From the NCBI GenBank assembly GCA_022709425.1, contig JAKLIW010000003.1:166293-230292 (forward strand): a stretch of 64,000 nucleotides of DNA. Direction: 5' to 3'. This DNA comes from a bacterium. GTDB lineage: Bacteria > UBP6 > UBA1177 > JAKLFG01. Position numbers and translations under genes: made by a program. Under the pieces are notes generated by a model. The model had not been told where the DNA came from and searched no databases. It saw only the letters and a program-made list of their open reading frames with translations. Position 1 is the first letter of the stretch, and each line of letters begins with the position of its first letter. This document shows, one piece after another, positions 23,514 to 33,871 of the stretch.

Positions 23514-24800
23514 TCAGGAAATCTTTCGGATCTCGACACGGGTGACGTGGCGGTCGTCGCTTTCGGCGACGCGGAATAAAAACCCTTGATATTCGAACTT
23601 GTAGCCCTTCGCCGGAACGAAGCCGGCCTGTGCAGTGATGAAGCCGCCGAGCGAGTTGTATTCACCGTCATCGGGTATCTTGATCTCGAGTTCCTCCTCC
23701 AGATCATAAATGGATATATGGGCGTCGACACTGATGACGTTGTCCTTAAGTTTGGTGATGGGATCTTCTTCCTTGTCGACCTCGTCCTTGATGTCGCCGA
23801 CCAGTTCCTCGAGGATGTCTTCGAGGGTGATGAGACCGGAGGTTCCGCCGAATTCGTCAACGACCACGGCCATGTGAGTGCGCTTCGCCTGCATGGTCTT
23901 AAGTGTTTCGTTGATCTTCTGGCTCTCGGGGGCGAACAGGACCGGCTTGCGTAGGAAGGGGGCTATCGGTCGGCTGAGATCGACGCCGCCTTTGGTGAAT
24001 TCGGCGACGAGACTCTTGGCCAGTAGTATCCCTTTGACATTGTCAATGCTTTCCTCGTAGACCGGAATGCGGGAGTGGCCCCATTCCGATATCTTTTTGA
24101 GCGCAACACCCACGGTGTCGGTCGTTTCGAGAAAATGGGCGTCGGTGCGCGGTATCATGATCTCGCCGACGACCGTTTCGCGGAATTCCACTACCGAAGA
24201 AAGAAGTTCGCCCTGCTCCTCTTTCTCAAAGACGCCGTTCTCACTTCCTTTCTTTATCAGATACTCTATTTCGTGCTCGGTTATATTGAGCCCCTCATGC
24301 CCCGAATCCTTGCCGCCCATGAGACGAACAAGCAACCGGGCAAACTTGGACAGGATGATCGCCAGCGGCGAGAAAAGGAGATCAAACAGGCGTAGCAGGA
24401 AGAGCGCCGGAACCGCCACCTTTTCGGGGTTCAACTTGGCGTAGGTTTTGGGCGTTATCTCGCCGAATATCAGGACGATGAAGGTCATGATCCCGACCGC
24501 CGCCGCGTCGGCCCATGAGCCGAGGTAGTGGTGGGCGATGTTCGCGCCGAGTACCGAGGCGAGAATATTGACGAGGTTGTTCCCGATGAGGATGGTAGAA
24601 AGGATGAGACTCGGCTTGATCATCCACTTCTTAAGGAGCGCCGCGGCGTGAGGGTGTTTTTCCAGAATGTGGTGGACTTTAGTGTCCGATAATGTGGTAA
24701 GCGCCGTTTCGGTGGCGCTGAAAAAGGCGCTGAAGATGAGACAGACAACGACGCCGATGATCTCCGGATAGATACTAGGGTGGGGAGGAAGGGATTCCAA
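23514..24800 (-). CDS. CorC/HlyC-type CNNM transporter (DUF21 + CBS pair + CorC_HlyC)
   Basis: 428 residues. The N-terminal DUF21 membrane domain (about residues 10-190) has FSATETALTTLSDTKVHHILE and NNLVNILASVLGA with GEITPKTYAK. Two CBS domains follow (MIPRTDAHFLETTD... SRIPVYE; MAVVVDEFGGTSGLITLEDILEELVGDIKDE). A C-terminal CorC_HlyC domain starts SVDAHISIYDLEEELEIKIPD and includes FITAQAGFVPAKG. The family mediates Mg2+/Co2+ extrusion or homeostasis. The frame continues to an ATG at 24833, but a TTG at 24800 has AAGGAG six bases upstream and gives the normal N terminus, so I prefer it. Confidence 0.83.
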   Translation of the reverse strand: MESLPPHPSIYPEIIGVVVCLIFSAFFSATETALTTLSDTKVHHILEKHPHAAALLKKWMIKPSLILSTILIGNNLVNILASVLGANIAHHYLGSWADAAAVGIMTFIVLIFGEITPKTYAKLNPEKVAVPALFLLRLFDLLFSPLAIILSKFARLLVRLMGGKDSGHEGLNITEHEIEYLIKKGSENGVFEKEEQGELLSSVVEFRETVVGEIMIPRTDAHFLETTDTVGVALKKISEWGHSRIPVYEESIDNVKGILLAKSLVAEFTKGGVDLSRPIAPFLRKPVLFAPESQKINETLKTMQAKRTHMAVVVDEFGGTSGLITLEDILEELVGDIKDEVDKEEDPITKLKDNVISVDAHISIYDLEEELEIKIPDDGEYNSLGGFITAQAGFVPAKGYKFEYQGFLFRVAESDDRHVTRVEIRKIS

Positions 24801-24851
24801 AAGGATCTCCTTACGAGGTTGCTCACGGACCATTGCCGGTCCACATCTCTC

Positions 24852-24879
24852 TATCTACCAGATTCGGGGGATTTATCAA
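24852..24879 (-). promoter_or_regulatory. Promoter of the CorC/HlyC-type gene
   Basis: Minus strand TTGATA (24874-24879), 16-base spacer, TAGATA (24852-24857). The predicted start near 24845 leaves room for the AAGGAG/TTG start at 24800. Confidence 0.45.
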
Positions 24880-24916
24880 CTATTCCGGCGCGGCGGCAAC
24901 GTAAGTGCCTATTTTA

Positions 24917-24945
24917 TTGCCATTTCGGTTCGAGGCAGGTATAGT
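24917..24945 (+). promoter_or_regulatory. Promoter of the C25-type protease gene
   Basis: TTGCCA (24917-24922), 17-base spacer, TATAGT (24940-24945), 31 bases before the GTG start. Confidence 0.6.
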
Positions 24946-24975
24946 GGCGACAACTATTTGTGCTGAGGTGAGACG

Positions 24976-26730
24976 GTGAAAAAGGCGCTCTGGTTTTTGG
25001 CGATATCCCTGTTGTTTGTCGCCTGCGCCCCGGTCGAGGAGGGGGAGCCGATAATGACCGGCGATGGCGAGGTGGGGGAGCAGGAGGTCGTCGACGATGA
25101 TCTGTCGGATCAGTCGGATCAGTCGGATCAGACCGATCTGTCGGATCAATTCGAGTTCCCCGATGAGCCGGTCGATGACACCGTTGTGGACGAAATACCC
25201 GACATCGACGAGCCGTCGGTCGAGTTCGACCCGCCCGACCTGACCACCGCGCCGGTCGCCTACATCGTGACGGTCGAGGCGTTCCGCAAGACCTTTGAGT
25301 TGCTTGCGATACTCCACAGCGCCGTCGGTCTGCCGACGGCGGTGGCCACGATCGAGGATATCTGCGGCGGTTCATGCGACGACGGTGATCCGCGCAACGA
25401 TACGGCGGCGGCGATAAAGGCCTGGGCGCAGACCCGGCCGGGACTCCAGCACCTCATCCTCGGCGGCGACATCGAGGTGGTGCCGTCACGCGCCGTTCAT
25501 GATAAATATTCCAATATCGTTGCCGGGACCTACGAGGAGGATTTTAAGACCGATCACTACTACGCCGACCTTTCCGAATGGGACGGCAATCACAACGGCA
25601 TTTACGCCGAAGATGCCGGGGACAGCCCCGATCTGCTTCCCGAACTGGCGGTCTCGCGCATCCCGGTATCCGACGACGAAGAGGCGGCCCGCTATGTCGC
25701 CAAGGTGCGGCGCTATCTGACCGCCTACAACAGCGCCGACATGCAGAAGGCGCTTCTCATCGCCAATGTGGCGACCAACTACAACGGCATCGACATCAAC
25801 GCCGGCTACTACTTCGAGAACGAGGGGCGGACCGTCGACACCATCCCGACGACCTTTACGATACGACGCCTTTACGCGCAGACCCTGCCGCCGCCGAGCC
25901 TGTCTGCCGAGACCTTGACGCTCGCCAAGGAGGAGGAGGCGCTCGAGGCGGGGACCAATATCGTGGTCCACAACGGCCACGGCTATCCGTCTCTGCTGAC
26001 CTGCGAACAGGTGGGCGATGCGCTCGATTTCACCGGCGCGATGGCCTACGCGCTGACCAACCAGACGCCCCTGGTATTCCTTTCGTGCGCCTGTCAGGCG
26101 GGGCAGTTCGAGGCCCCCTTCACGTGGCACTACACCAACAGCGCGGGAGAGGCGAAAGAGAAGGTATTCACCGACGATTCGGCGGGAGAACTGCTGGTCA
26201 ACGCCCCCAACGGCGGCGCCGTCATCTATCTCGGCAACACCACCACCGGTCTCGGCCTCGCCGGGGGGAGTCAACTCATCGACGAGATGCTCAAATATGC
26301 CTTCGCCAACCCGCGGCCGCTCGCCGGCGATGCCTTCCGGGCGGCGCGGATCGCCCTGCCGCAGAATGACACCTTCACCCCGCCGGTGGTCGCCGTACCG
26401 CTGCCGGTGGTCGATCCCGACAGTTGGGCGTGGACCCAGAAGGCGGTGGTGCTGCTCGGCGACGGTGCGTTGCCGCTGTGGACCGTGGCGACGCCGGTGT
26501 CGAATCTCCCCATTTTCAGTGTCGAGAAGGTGAACGGCGGGGCGCGGATAACGCTGTCGCACATTCCGGAGGGGGCGACGGCGCGGATCCATTTCTGCGG
26601 GAACTATTACACCGTTGCGGCGGGGGATAGCGAAAAGACCGTCACCGCGCCGGGCGACTGTCTCACCGCAGAGGCGGCCCTTTCATCGCCGACCACGCAG
26701 TATTGGTTCGATTCGATATCGGTGCTTTAA
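24976..26730 (+). CDS. C25 (gingipain-like) cysteine protease lipoprotein
   Basis: 584 residues. GTG start with GAGG seven bases upstream. The signal peptide has lipobox LLFVAC (Cys 17) and is followed by an acidic stalk (about residues 20-85) containing a DQS tripeptide repeat. The catalytic part resembles peptidase family C25: HLILGGDIEVVPSR, an HYYADLSEWDGNHNGIYAED calcium/substrate region, LAVSRIPVS, then catalytic His in VVHNGHGYPS (about 336) and catalytic Cys in LVFLSCACQAGQF (about 373). A C-terminal beta domain follows. Gingipain-type enzymes are secreted by type IX machinery in Bacteroidota; here the lipobox predicts membrane anchoring instead. It could process the neighbouring surface lipoproteins; that is speculation. 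Confidence 0.78.
   Translation: MKKALWFLAISLLFVACAPVEEGEPIMTGDGEVGEQEVVDDDLSDQSDQSDQTDLSDQFEFPDEPVDDTVVDEIPDIDEPSVEFDPPDLTTAPVAYIVTVEAFRKTFELLAILHSAVGLPTAVATIEDICGGSCDDGDPRNDTAAAIKAWAQTRPGLQHLILGGDIEVVPSRAVHDKYSNIVAGTYEEDFKTDHYYADLSEWDGNHNGIYAEDAGDSPDLLPELAVSRIPVSDDEEAARYVAKVRRYLTAYNSADMQKALLIANVATNYNGIDINAGYYFENEGRTVDTIPTTFTIRRLYAQTLPPPSLSAETLTLAKEEEALEAGTNIVVHNGHGYPSLLTCEQVGDALDFTGAMAYALTNQTPLVFLSCACQAGQFEAPFTWHYTNSAGEAKEKVFTDDSAGELLVNAPNGGAVIYLGNTTTGLGLAGGSQLIDEMLKYAFANPRPLAGDAFRAARIALPQNDTFTPPVVAVPLPVVDPDSWAWTQKAVVLLGDGALPLWTVATPVSNLPIFSVEKVNGGARITLSHIPEGATARIHFCGNYYTVAAGDSEKTVTAPGDCLTAEAALSSPTTQYWFDSISVL
25105..25131 (+). repeat. Nine-base tandem repeat (TCGGATCAG x3)
   Basis: Three perfect in-frame copies encode Ser-Asp-Gln repeats in the acidic stalk of the C25-type protease. 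Degenerate copies continue to about 25149. Such in-frame repeats can change stalk length by slippage without breaking the gene. Confidence 0.85.
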
Positions 26731-26737
26731 CTTCAAG

Positions 26738-26765
26738 TTGACACCTGCGCATCATTCATTATAAT
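26738..26765 (+). promoter_or_regulatory. Promoter of cysS
   Basis: Perfect TTGACA (26738-26743) and TATAAT (26760-26765), 16-base spacer. Confidence 0.8.
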
Positions 26766-26803
26766 CGCCACCGTTTCGGACACCACCGGCACAGGAGGTC
26801 GCC

Positions 26804-28234
<1,431 letters not shown>

Positions 28235-28266
28235 TTGTTCCCGTTACCTAAAATTAAACGCGAGTA

Positions 28267-28295
28267 TTGCTTTTTGGTCTGAGACACGCTACAAT
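28267..28295 (+). promoter_or_regulatory. Promoter of the first EGF-array lipoprotein
   Basis: TTGCTT (28267-28272) with T-rich extension, 17-base spacer, TACAAT (28290-28295). It leaves a leader of about 110 bases, longer than others here. Confidence 0.7.
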
Positions 28296-28328
28296 CGCCC
28301 CGTGTTGGTTTCGCAAGGAGTTACATTC

Positions 28329-28382
28329 ATGTTCGTTTCGAGGGGCGTATTCCGATGTGATGGTACGTTCACCTATATGTGA
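28329..28382 (+). CDS. Possible 17-codon leader peptide
   Basis: ATG 28329 follows AAGGAG by eight bases and opens a 17-codon frame (MFVSRGVFRCDGTFTYM) ending at 28382, 27 bases before the lipoprotein start. ACGTTC (28365-28370) within it pairs with GAACGT (28386-28391), a stem that could respond to translation of the leader. It could be chance; no attenuation terminator is seen. Confidence 0.3.
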   Translation: MFVSRGVFRCDGTFTYM

Positions 28383-28409
28383 CTAGAACGTTCGACTGGG
28401 GAGATAGGT

Positions 28410-31154
28410 ATGAAACGGTTTTTTTTCAGTGTGTTCGTCATGATGTTCCTGATGTTCGTGGGAGGCTGTTCCGTTGAGGAAACGCCTAACGGTCAGGATT
28501 GCATCACTTCGTTCGACTGCGGCGAGGGATACACCTGCGAAGAGAATAAGTGCGTTGAATTGTCCGATCCCGATGCAGATAAGCCGTTGACCGACAAAGA
28601 TGCCGCCCCGGTCGAAAAGGATAGCGCTTTGCCGGATGAGGTGATCGACGAGCCCTCCGGCGACCACGATGTCCCGTTCGGCGACGATATGACCGATGAT
28701 GCCTTGGAAGTGGGGGACGATGGGTTGGCGGGTGACGCCGATAACGTTAAGGATGAACTCGTCAGCGATAGCGACGGACCGGTCGGGTCCGATACGCAGG
28801 TCGATATTCAGCCCGATGTCGACACTGTTGGTGATGTGACGCCGCCGACGGTGCTTTCCAATAATCCATCGGACAATGCGAGCGGTGTTGGCGTCGCCAC
28901 AACGATCTCGGCCACCTTCAATGAACCGATGAATGCCGCAACGATAACGACCGCGACCATACAGGTGAAACAGGGAGCATCGACGGTGCCCGGTACGGTC
29001 GGCTACACCGCCGGCACCTATACGGCGGTCTTCACGCCGTCGGCGTCGCTTAGTTACGCTACGACCTACGACATCACCGTCACAACAGGGGTCGAGGATC
29101 TCGCGGGGAACGGATTGGCGTCGGCGCATGAGTTCAGCTTCACCACAGCGGCCGAAGAGATAAACGAATGTCTGACCAATTACGGCGGATGCCGGACCGG
29201 TGGCGATACCCTAGCCACCTGCACCGACATCGTCGGCGGTTATACCTGCAACTGCACGACCCCTGCGTTCGTCGCCGGGGGAGGCACCTGTCAAGATGCG
29301 AATGAATGTCTCTCCAATAACGGCGGCTGTGATACTTTGACCGCATGCACCAATACCGTCGGCGGCCGTACCTGCTCCGCTTGTCCCGCAGGATATAGCG
29401 GTACCGGGACGACCGGCTGTACCGACATTAACGAGTGTACCACCCTGTTCAATCCGTGCGACAATAACGATGATGCGGGCGGCGCCTGTCATAACACGAG
29501 CGGTAGCTACTACTGTACCTGTTCAACCGGCTTTACCGCCACCGGCGGCGCTTGTATCGATAACAATGAATGTACTCCCCCGCATCCCTGTGACGACAAC
29601 GGCGATACCGGAGCATCCTGCCAGAATCTTCCCGGTAGCTATGACTGCACCTGTTCAAGCGGTTTTTCCAAGTTGGGCGGGACCTGTAACGATATCGACG
29701 AATGCACTCTTCATACCGACGGTTGTGCGCAGAATTGCCAAAACACTCTAGGATCGCATACCTGTTCCTGCAACAGCGGTTACACACTCAATGCGGATGG
29801 CCATACCTGTGATAACATCAACGAATGTGCGACAAATTATGGCGGATGTCGGACCGGCGGCGATACGACGGCGACCTGTACCGACGCCACGCCGGGCTAT
29901 ACCTGTAATTGCAACTCCGGGTTCACCGCCTCGGGCGGTACCTGCACCGATGTGAACGAATGTACTCTTGATACCGATGGCTGTGCCCAGAACTGTCAGA
30001 ACACCACCGGATCGCATACCTGTTCCTGCAACAGCGGGTATACTCTCAACGCGAACGGTCACGCCTGCGATGATATCGATGAATGCACCGTGAACAGCAA
30101 TCCGTGCAACGATCATGGCGATACGACGGCGACCTGCACCAACACGACCGGCAGTTACACCTGCACCTGCTCGATATGGTATGATTTTACTCTGGGCGGC
30201 TGCCGCGATATCGACGAATGTACTAAGGGTACCGATAACTGTCATACGAATGCGAACTGTGCCAATACGACCGGCGGATTCACTTGTGCCTGCAAGCCCT
30301 ATTACAGCGGCGACGGCACGGTCTCCTGCACCTTCTGCAATACCGACGGTCAGTGCGGATCGGCCTGTGCCGCGTGCGGCGGTGGGACGGCCCATTGCAA
30401 GGATAACGGCAATAACACCAGTCAATGCGTCGCGTGCACGCAGGAGGATCACTGTTCCGGCGGTACGCCCCATTGTCTGCTTTCGAACAACACCTGCGTT
30501 CAGTGTCGGGACAACGCCGATTGTACTGTGGCGAACGAGGTCTGCAATACCGTGACCCATGTCTGCGCGGTGAATGTCTGCGGCGACGGCGTTCCCGGCG
30601 GTACCGCCGCTCCAGCCTTTACCGAGACCTTCGAGGGCGGCTTTCCTGCATACGGGCAGAGTTATGGCAATTCCGACTGGGCGGTATCCACAGGAGATAA
30701 ACATGCGGGTTCCTATTCTCTCAAGTCGGGTACTCTCTATTGGGAAGATACATATACCGCAGTACTAATGAACAAGTATAGCGATGGTCAAATATGTTTC
30801 TGGTATAAAGGGACAGATATGTATTCGGCCGAATTCGATGTGTCTGTCGACGGTTCCAGTAAGTGGTACACGACCAGCGATCAATCGTCGTGGGCTCAAA
30901 AATGTATAACAGTTACAGCAGGATATCGTTTGTTGGAGTTTCGACTCACTTACAGCACAGACTATAGCGATGGGGTTTGGTATGTCGACGACATTACCTT
31001 CCACAACGCGATAGCTGAACAGTGCGACGGAGGCAGTACCAGTTGTACCGTTCTCGGTTTCCAGTGCGGTGACGGGGTGACTTGCGGCAGTGATTGCACA
31101 TGGGGTGCCGGCGAGGCCCAGTGCCACAACGAGGATAGTTGCGGAGATTGCTGA
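28410..31154 (+). CDS. Multi-EGF lipoprotein, family member 1
   Basis: 914 residues. Signal peptide with lipobox FVGGC (Cys 20). A short Cys module (DCITSFDCGEGYTCEENKC, about residues 29-49) is shared by six neighbouring genes. An acidic stalk covers about 50-150. A Big_5/SbsA Ig-like domain covers about 150-248 (TPPTVLSNNPSDNASGVGV...). Nine EGF-like modules follow, most with the calcium-binding start (D/N)-x-(D/N)-E-C and the C-x-N-T-x-G-S/G-Y/F-x-C-x-C core. Next are Cys-rich links and a jelly-roll-like module (TFEGGFPAYGQ... WYVDDITFHN, about 740-870), then a final Cys-rich tail ending in Cys. This is a surface adhesin or scaffold by architecture. Its stop overlaps the next start by one base. 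Confidence 0.85.
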   Translation: MKRFFFSVFVMMFLMFVGGCSVEETPNGQDCITSFDCGEGYTCEENKCVELSDPDADKPLTDKDAAPVEKDSALPDEVIDEPSGDHDVPFGDDMTDDALEVGDDGLAGDADNVKDELVSDSDGPVGSDTQVDIQPDVDTVGDVTPPTVLSNNPSDNASGVGVATTISATFNEPMNAATITTATIQVKQGASTVPGTVGYTAGTYTAVFTPSASLSYATTYDITVTTGVEDLAGNGLASAHEFSFTTAAEEINECLTNYGGCRTGGDTLATCTDIVGGYTCNCTTPAFVAGGGTCQDANECLSNNGGCDTLTACTNTVGGRTCSACPAGYSGTGTTGCTDINECTTLFNPCDNNDDAGGACHNTSGSYYCTCSTGFTATGGACIDNNECTPPHPCDDNGDTGASCQNLPGSYDCTCSSGFSKLGGTCNDIDECTLHTDGCAQNCQNTLGSHTCSCNSGYTLNADGHTCDNINECATNYGGCRTGGDTTATCTDATPGYTCNCNSGFTASGGTCTDVNECTLDTDGCAQNCQNTTGSHTCSCNSGYTLNANGHACDDIDECTVNSNPCNDHGDTTATCTNTTGSYTCTCSIWYDFTLGGCRDIDECTKGTDNCHTNANCANTTGGFTCACKPYYSGDGTVSCTFCNTDGQCGSACAACGGGTAHCKDNGNNTSQCVACTQEDHCSGGTPHCLLSNNTCVQCRDNADCTVANEVCNTVTHVCAVNVCGDGVPGGTAAPAFTETFEGGFPAYGQSYGNSDWAVSTGDKHAGSYSLKSGTLYWEDTYTAVLMNKYSDGQICFWYKGTDMYSAEFDVSVDGSSKWYTTSDQSSWAQKCITVTAGYRLLEFRLTYSTDYSDGVWYVDDITFHNAIAEQCDGGSTSCTVLGFQCGDGVTCGSDCTWGAGEAQCHNEDSCGDC

Positions 31155-32203
31155 TGATGATCGCCCGGTTCCTGTTTATTTTTGGTCTTATGGGGATTGT
31201 TTCCGCCTGCACTCCGGCCGAGGAGGAGTTTTATTGCGAGACATCGTTCGACTGCCCTGAAGGGTGGGAGTGCGGTCCCGAATATGTATGTGTCGAGTCT
31301 GATGGGACCGATACCACCGGTGGTTCCGATAATTCACTGCCGGAGCAGGATACGGCGCAGGCCGATGATGGCGCTGCCGTGTTCGACGAAGGCGGTGTTG
31401 CGGATGACGTAGTGATCGTTGAAGAAGATACGTTGCCGGCCGATGATGCGCCGCTGACGGATGCCGACGCGGTTGAACTCGATGATGAGCCCATTGCGGA
31501 GGACGATGTCATCGAGACCGACGAGGGTGAGGAGATGCCCGACGATGAAGACATCGCCGTGACGGACGATCAGCCGGTCGTCGATGAGGATACCGCCGTG
31601 GTCGATGACGCTACGGGAACCGACGATGCCGCGGTCGTTGACGAAGATACCACCGTAGCGGATGACGATGCGCCGGTCGTCGATCAGGATGCCACCGAAA
31701 AGACAAAGATTATCGGCACCGACACCTATACACAGGCATTGCCGTTAGGGGTTTCTGAGAACTATCGGAATTCAGCGACCATCTATACCGCCGCTCAAGT
31801 TTCTACGACCGCCATCACCATTACAAAACTTGAGTGGTATGCATCAACCGGCGCCGCCACGGTGGCAAACGTGAAGATATCTCTCAAGGAAACAGCCGCC
31901 TCGACGGTGTCGGCGGCAAGCTTCTCCGATACGAAAGCCGGTTCGACAGAGGTTTTTAGTGGTGTTTTAACCGCCGTGGCCGGCTGGAACGCCATAACAC
32001 TGACCTCCCCATTCGTTTATTCGGGAACACAAAATCTTATGGTGGTTACTGAACTTACCTGCACCGCCAATGCATCAACTTCTTACTGGCGCTACACCGA
32101 TTCTTCGTCAACTACGATGCGTGGTTGGTATGACGATTCGGTACCGACAGGAAACGGCACTTCTTATACAAACAGACCCAACATACGGTTAACCTATTAT
32201 TGA
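31154..32203 (+). CDS. Acidic-stalk lipoprotein, family member 2
   Basis: 349 residues. Signal peptide with lipobox GIVSAC (Cys 19), then the shared Cys module (YCETSFDCPEGWECGPEYVC), then a long acidic Asp/Glu/Thr/Val stalk (about residues 50-180, repeats such as VVDEDTAVVDDATGTDDAAV). A C-terminal beta-rich head (about 182-349) starts with KIIGTDTYTQALPLGVSENYRNSATIYTAAQ and ends NRPNIRLTYY, resembling extracellular jelly-roll or adhesion modules in surface proteins of other phyla. No catalytic signature is seen. Start: ATG 31154 overlaps the previous stop (TGATG) with CGGAG seven bases upstream, so it is translationally coupled to member 1. Confidence 0.78.
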   Translation: MMIARFLFIFGLMGIVSACTPAEEEFYCETSFDCPEGWECGPEYVCVESDGTDTTGGSDNSLPEQDTAQADDGAAVFDEGGVADDVVIVEEDTLPADDAPLTDADAVELDDEPIAEDDVIETDEGEEMPDDEDIAVTDDQPVVDEDTAVVDDATGTDDAAVVDEDTTVADDDAPVVDQDATEKTKIIGTDTYTQALPLGVSENYRNSATIYTAAQVSTTAITITKLEWYASTGAATVANVKISLKETAASTVSAASFSDTKAGSTEVFSGVLTAVAGWNAITLTSPFVYSGTQNLMVVTELTCTANASTSYWRYTDSSSTTMRGWYDDSVPTGNGTSYTNRPNIRLTYY

Positions 32204-32241
32204 GGTCACATATCCCTGTCGCGTCGCCGACACGAAACTTT

Positions 32242-32271
32242 TTGCTTTTTCTTTTTTTCAGCTATTATAAG
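32242..32271 (+). promoter_or_regulatory. Promoter of lipoprotein member 3
   Basis: TTGCTT (32242-32247) with a T-run after it; TATTAT (32263-32268) or TATAAG (32266-32271) as the -10. AAGGAGG follows at 32270-32276. Confidence 0.5.
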
Positions 32272-32280
32272 GAGGTTTTT

Positions 32281-32298
32281 ATGAGGTGTCACCCATGA
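32281..32298 (+). CDS. Five-codon upstream mini-ORF overlapping the lipoprotein 3 start
   Basis: ATG 32281 lies five bases after AAGGAGG, the best ribosome binding site here, and encodes MRCHP before a TGA that overlaps the ATG of the lipoprotein gene as ATGA. Ribosomes terminating here could re-initiate on the main gene. It may be a translational-coupling device or chance. Confidence 0.35.
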   Translation: MRCHP

Positions 32299-33770
32299 AT
32301 ATTTCTGCTCTGCGCAGCTGGTTTCCTATCTTGTTAGGAGCGGTTGCGTTTATGTCGTTTGCCTGTAGCACGCCTGAAGAAGAACTGTACTGCGAGACAT
32401 CGTTCGACTGCCCCGACGGGTTCGAGTGCGGGCCGGAGAATGCCTGCATCGAGATCGGTAGTGGCAGCGACGATGGCGGCACCGATAAGGCGTTGCCGGA
32501 ACAGGACAACAGCCAGATCGACACCGGCATTGATGCCGACGAGGAGGTCGACGGATCGGTCACCGAAGAGGATGAGATCGAAAGTGACGATGCCTTCGTG
32601 GGCGACGACGATACAACCGACGACGATACGCCCGTTATCGATGAAGACGAGATCGCGACCGACGATCCGTTGAGCGAAGGGGATAGCCTGTTGGCTGATG
32701 AAGACACGGCGGAAGGGGATGATGGGGTCATTGTCGCGGATGACACGGTCGTTGTTACCGACGATACGATCCCGGTCGAAGACGATGCGGTTGTGGAGGA
32801 TGATGCGGTCGTCGATGATGGTACGACCGTGGAAGACGATGTGGCCGTGGAAGACGATGTGGCCGTGGAAGATGATACGGTCGTCACGGATGATACTGCG
32901 GTGCCCGACGAGGATATCGACACGGTGTGCGGCGGCGGCTGGACACTTAACGCCACGACCGGCAAATGTTACAAATATGTCTCCACCACTGCGACTTGGA
33001 CCGATGCTCGGACCGCCTGTGCGAACGAGGGAGGCCATCTGGCGCAAGCAAATACTGCGGCCGAAAATCAGGCGATGTCCGATGCGATATCAACCATAAA
33101 CATTTACTTCTGGTTCGGTCTCAACGATTATCCGGTCACCGTAACGACCGCTACGCGAACCTCGGCACAGTCGGTCAGCGGTGTCTATGGCGGCGTTTTT
33201 GCGGGCAACACCAATGATTCTTCAAATCAGGTGGGGCTCAATTGTACGGGGGGTGTTGCCGGAGGAAACGATGAATGGTATTCGTTTACTCCGACTGTTT
33301 CGGGCGATTGGACATTCCGGGCGGTCACGACGACCAACAATAATACGAACAATATCATGATCGCCCTGAACACGACCAACACCAGCAACCCCGGTAGTTG
33401 GACCGCTTGCGCCGATTCTTCGGGGCCGGGAGCCGCCGAGACCATGAGTGTTACTCTTACGGCGGGGACGCTGTATTATCTGGTGGTGGACAGTACGGTA
33501 AGTGACGGGGGATTTCCCTATACGGTAGAGATCATACCGCCGAACCAGACCCGTGCGTGGTCATGGGATGGCGGCGAAGCGGCATGGGACAGCACTTCAT
33601 TCATGGGTTTCACGACCAACCAACCGGACCTTAACACGCCGACCAGTTCCACCCAGTCTAAATACCTTACCGTCCGTTGTGGACTTGGATGGAAGGGGGG
33701 TAGCGGTACTGCGGCGATCTGGCTCGACGATCCCTGCACTCTTGAAAAACCGTATGTTTGCGAGAAGTAG
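32295..33770 (+). CDS. C-type-lectin lipoprotein with inserted beta-sandwich, family member 3
   Basis: 491 residues. Lipobox MSFAC (Cys near 23), shared Cys module (YCETSFDCPDGFECGPENAC), and an acidic stalk to about residue 210 containing an 18-base DNA repeat. The head begins as a C-type lectin-like domain (CGGGWTLNATTGKCYKYVSTTATWTDARTAC... WFGLNDY) and ends as one (DDPCTLEKPYVCEK). Between these halves sits about 120 residues of a separate beta-sandwich like PPC domains (DEWYSFTPTVSGDWTF... GTLYYLVVDS). Starts GTG 32286 and ATG 32295 are both in frame; GAGG lies eight bases before ATG 32295. A ligand-binding surface protein is likely. Confidence 0.78.
   Translation: MNISALRSWFPILLGAVAFMSFACSTPEEELYCETSFDCPDGFECGPENACIEIGSGSDDGGTDKALPEQDNSQIDTGIDADEEVDGSVTEEDEIESDDAFVGDDDTTDDDTPVIDEDEIATDDPLSEGDSLLADEDTAEGDDGVIVADDTVVVTDDTIPVEDDAVVEDDAVVDDGTTVEDDVAVEDDVAVEDDTVVTDDTAVPDEDIDTVCGGGWTLNATTGKCYKYVSTTATWTDARTACANEGGHLAQANTAAENQAMSDAISTINIYFWFGLNDYPVTVTTATRTSAQSVSGVYGGVFAGNTNDSSNQVGLNCTGGVAGGNDEWYSFTPTVSGDWTFRAVTTTNNNTNNIMIALNTTNTSNPGSWTACADSSGPGAAETMSVTLTAGTLYYLVVDSTVSDGGFPYTVEIIPPNQTRAWSWDGGEAAWDSTSFMGFTTNQPDLNTPTSSTQSKYLTVRCGLGWKGGSGTAAIWLDDPCTLEKPYVCEK
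32826..32879 (+). repeat. 18-base tandem repeat in acidic stalk
   Basis: Three consecutive 18-base units (consensus GCCGTGGAAGACGATGTG; the first two differ at one base, the third at three) encode a six-residue VEDDVA-type stalk repeat in lipoprotein member 3. Looser copies flank it on both sides. Confidence 0.8.
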
Positions 33771-33811
33771 CCGACGACCATTTTCTTAGAGTCATTTGTC
33801 CAAAAAAGTGT

Positions 33812-33839
33812 TTGCTTTTTGGCGTGTTGCGGGTATCAT
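33812..33839 (+). promoter_or_regulatory. Promoter of lipoprotein members 4 and 5
   Basis: TTGCTT (33812-33817) with TTTT after it, 16-base spacer, TATCAT (33834-33839). Confidence 0.65.
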
Positions 33840-33871
33840 TACACGCGACCATTGCGAGAGGGAGTACCTGT

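Noticed and set aside
29748..30704. Long minus-strand frames opposite the EGF repeats, rich in Ala/Gly/Val/Ile
   Set aside because: Repeats in the real genes make the antisense frame periodic and open; no start signals or homology.
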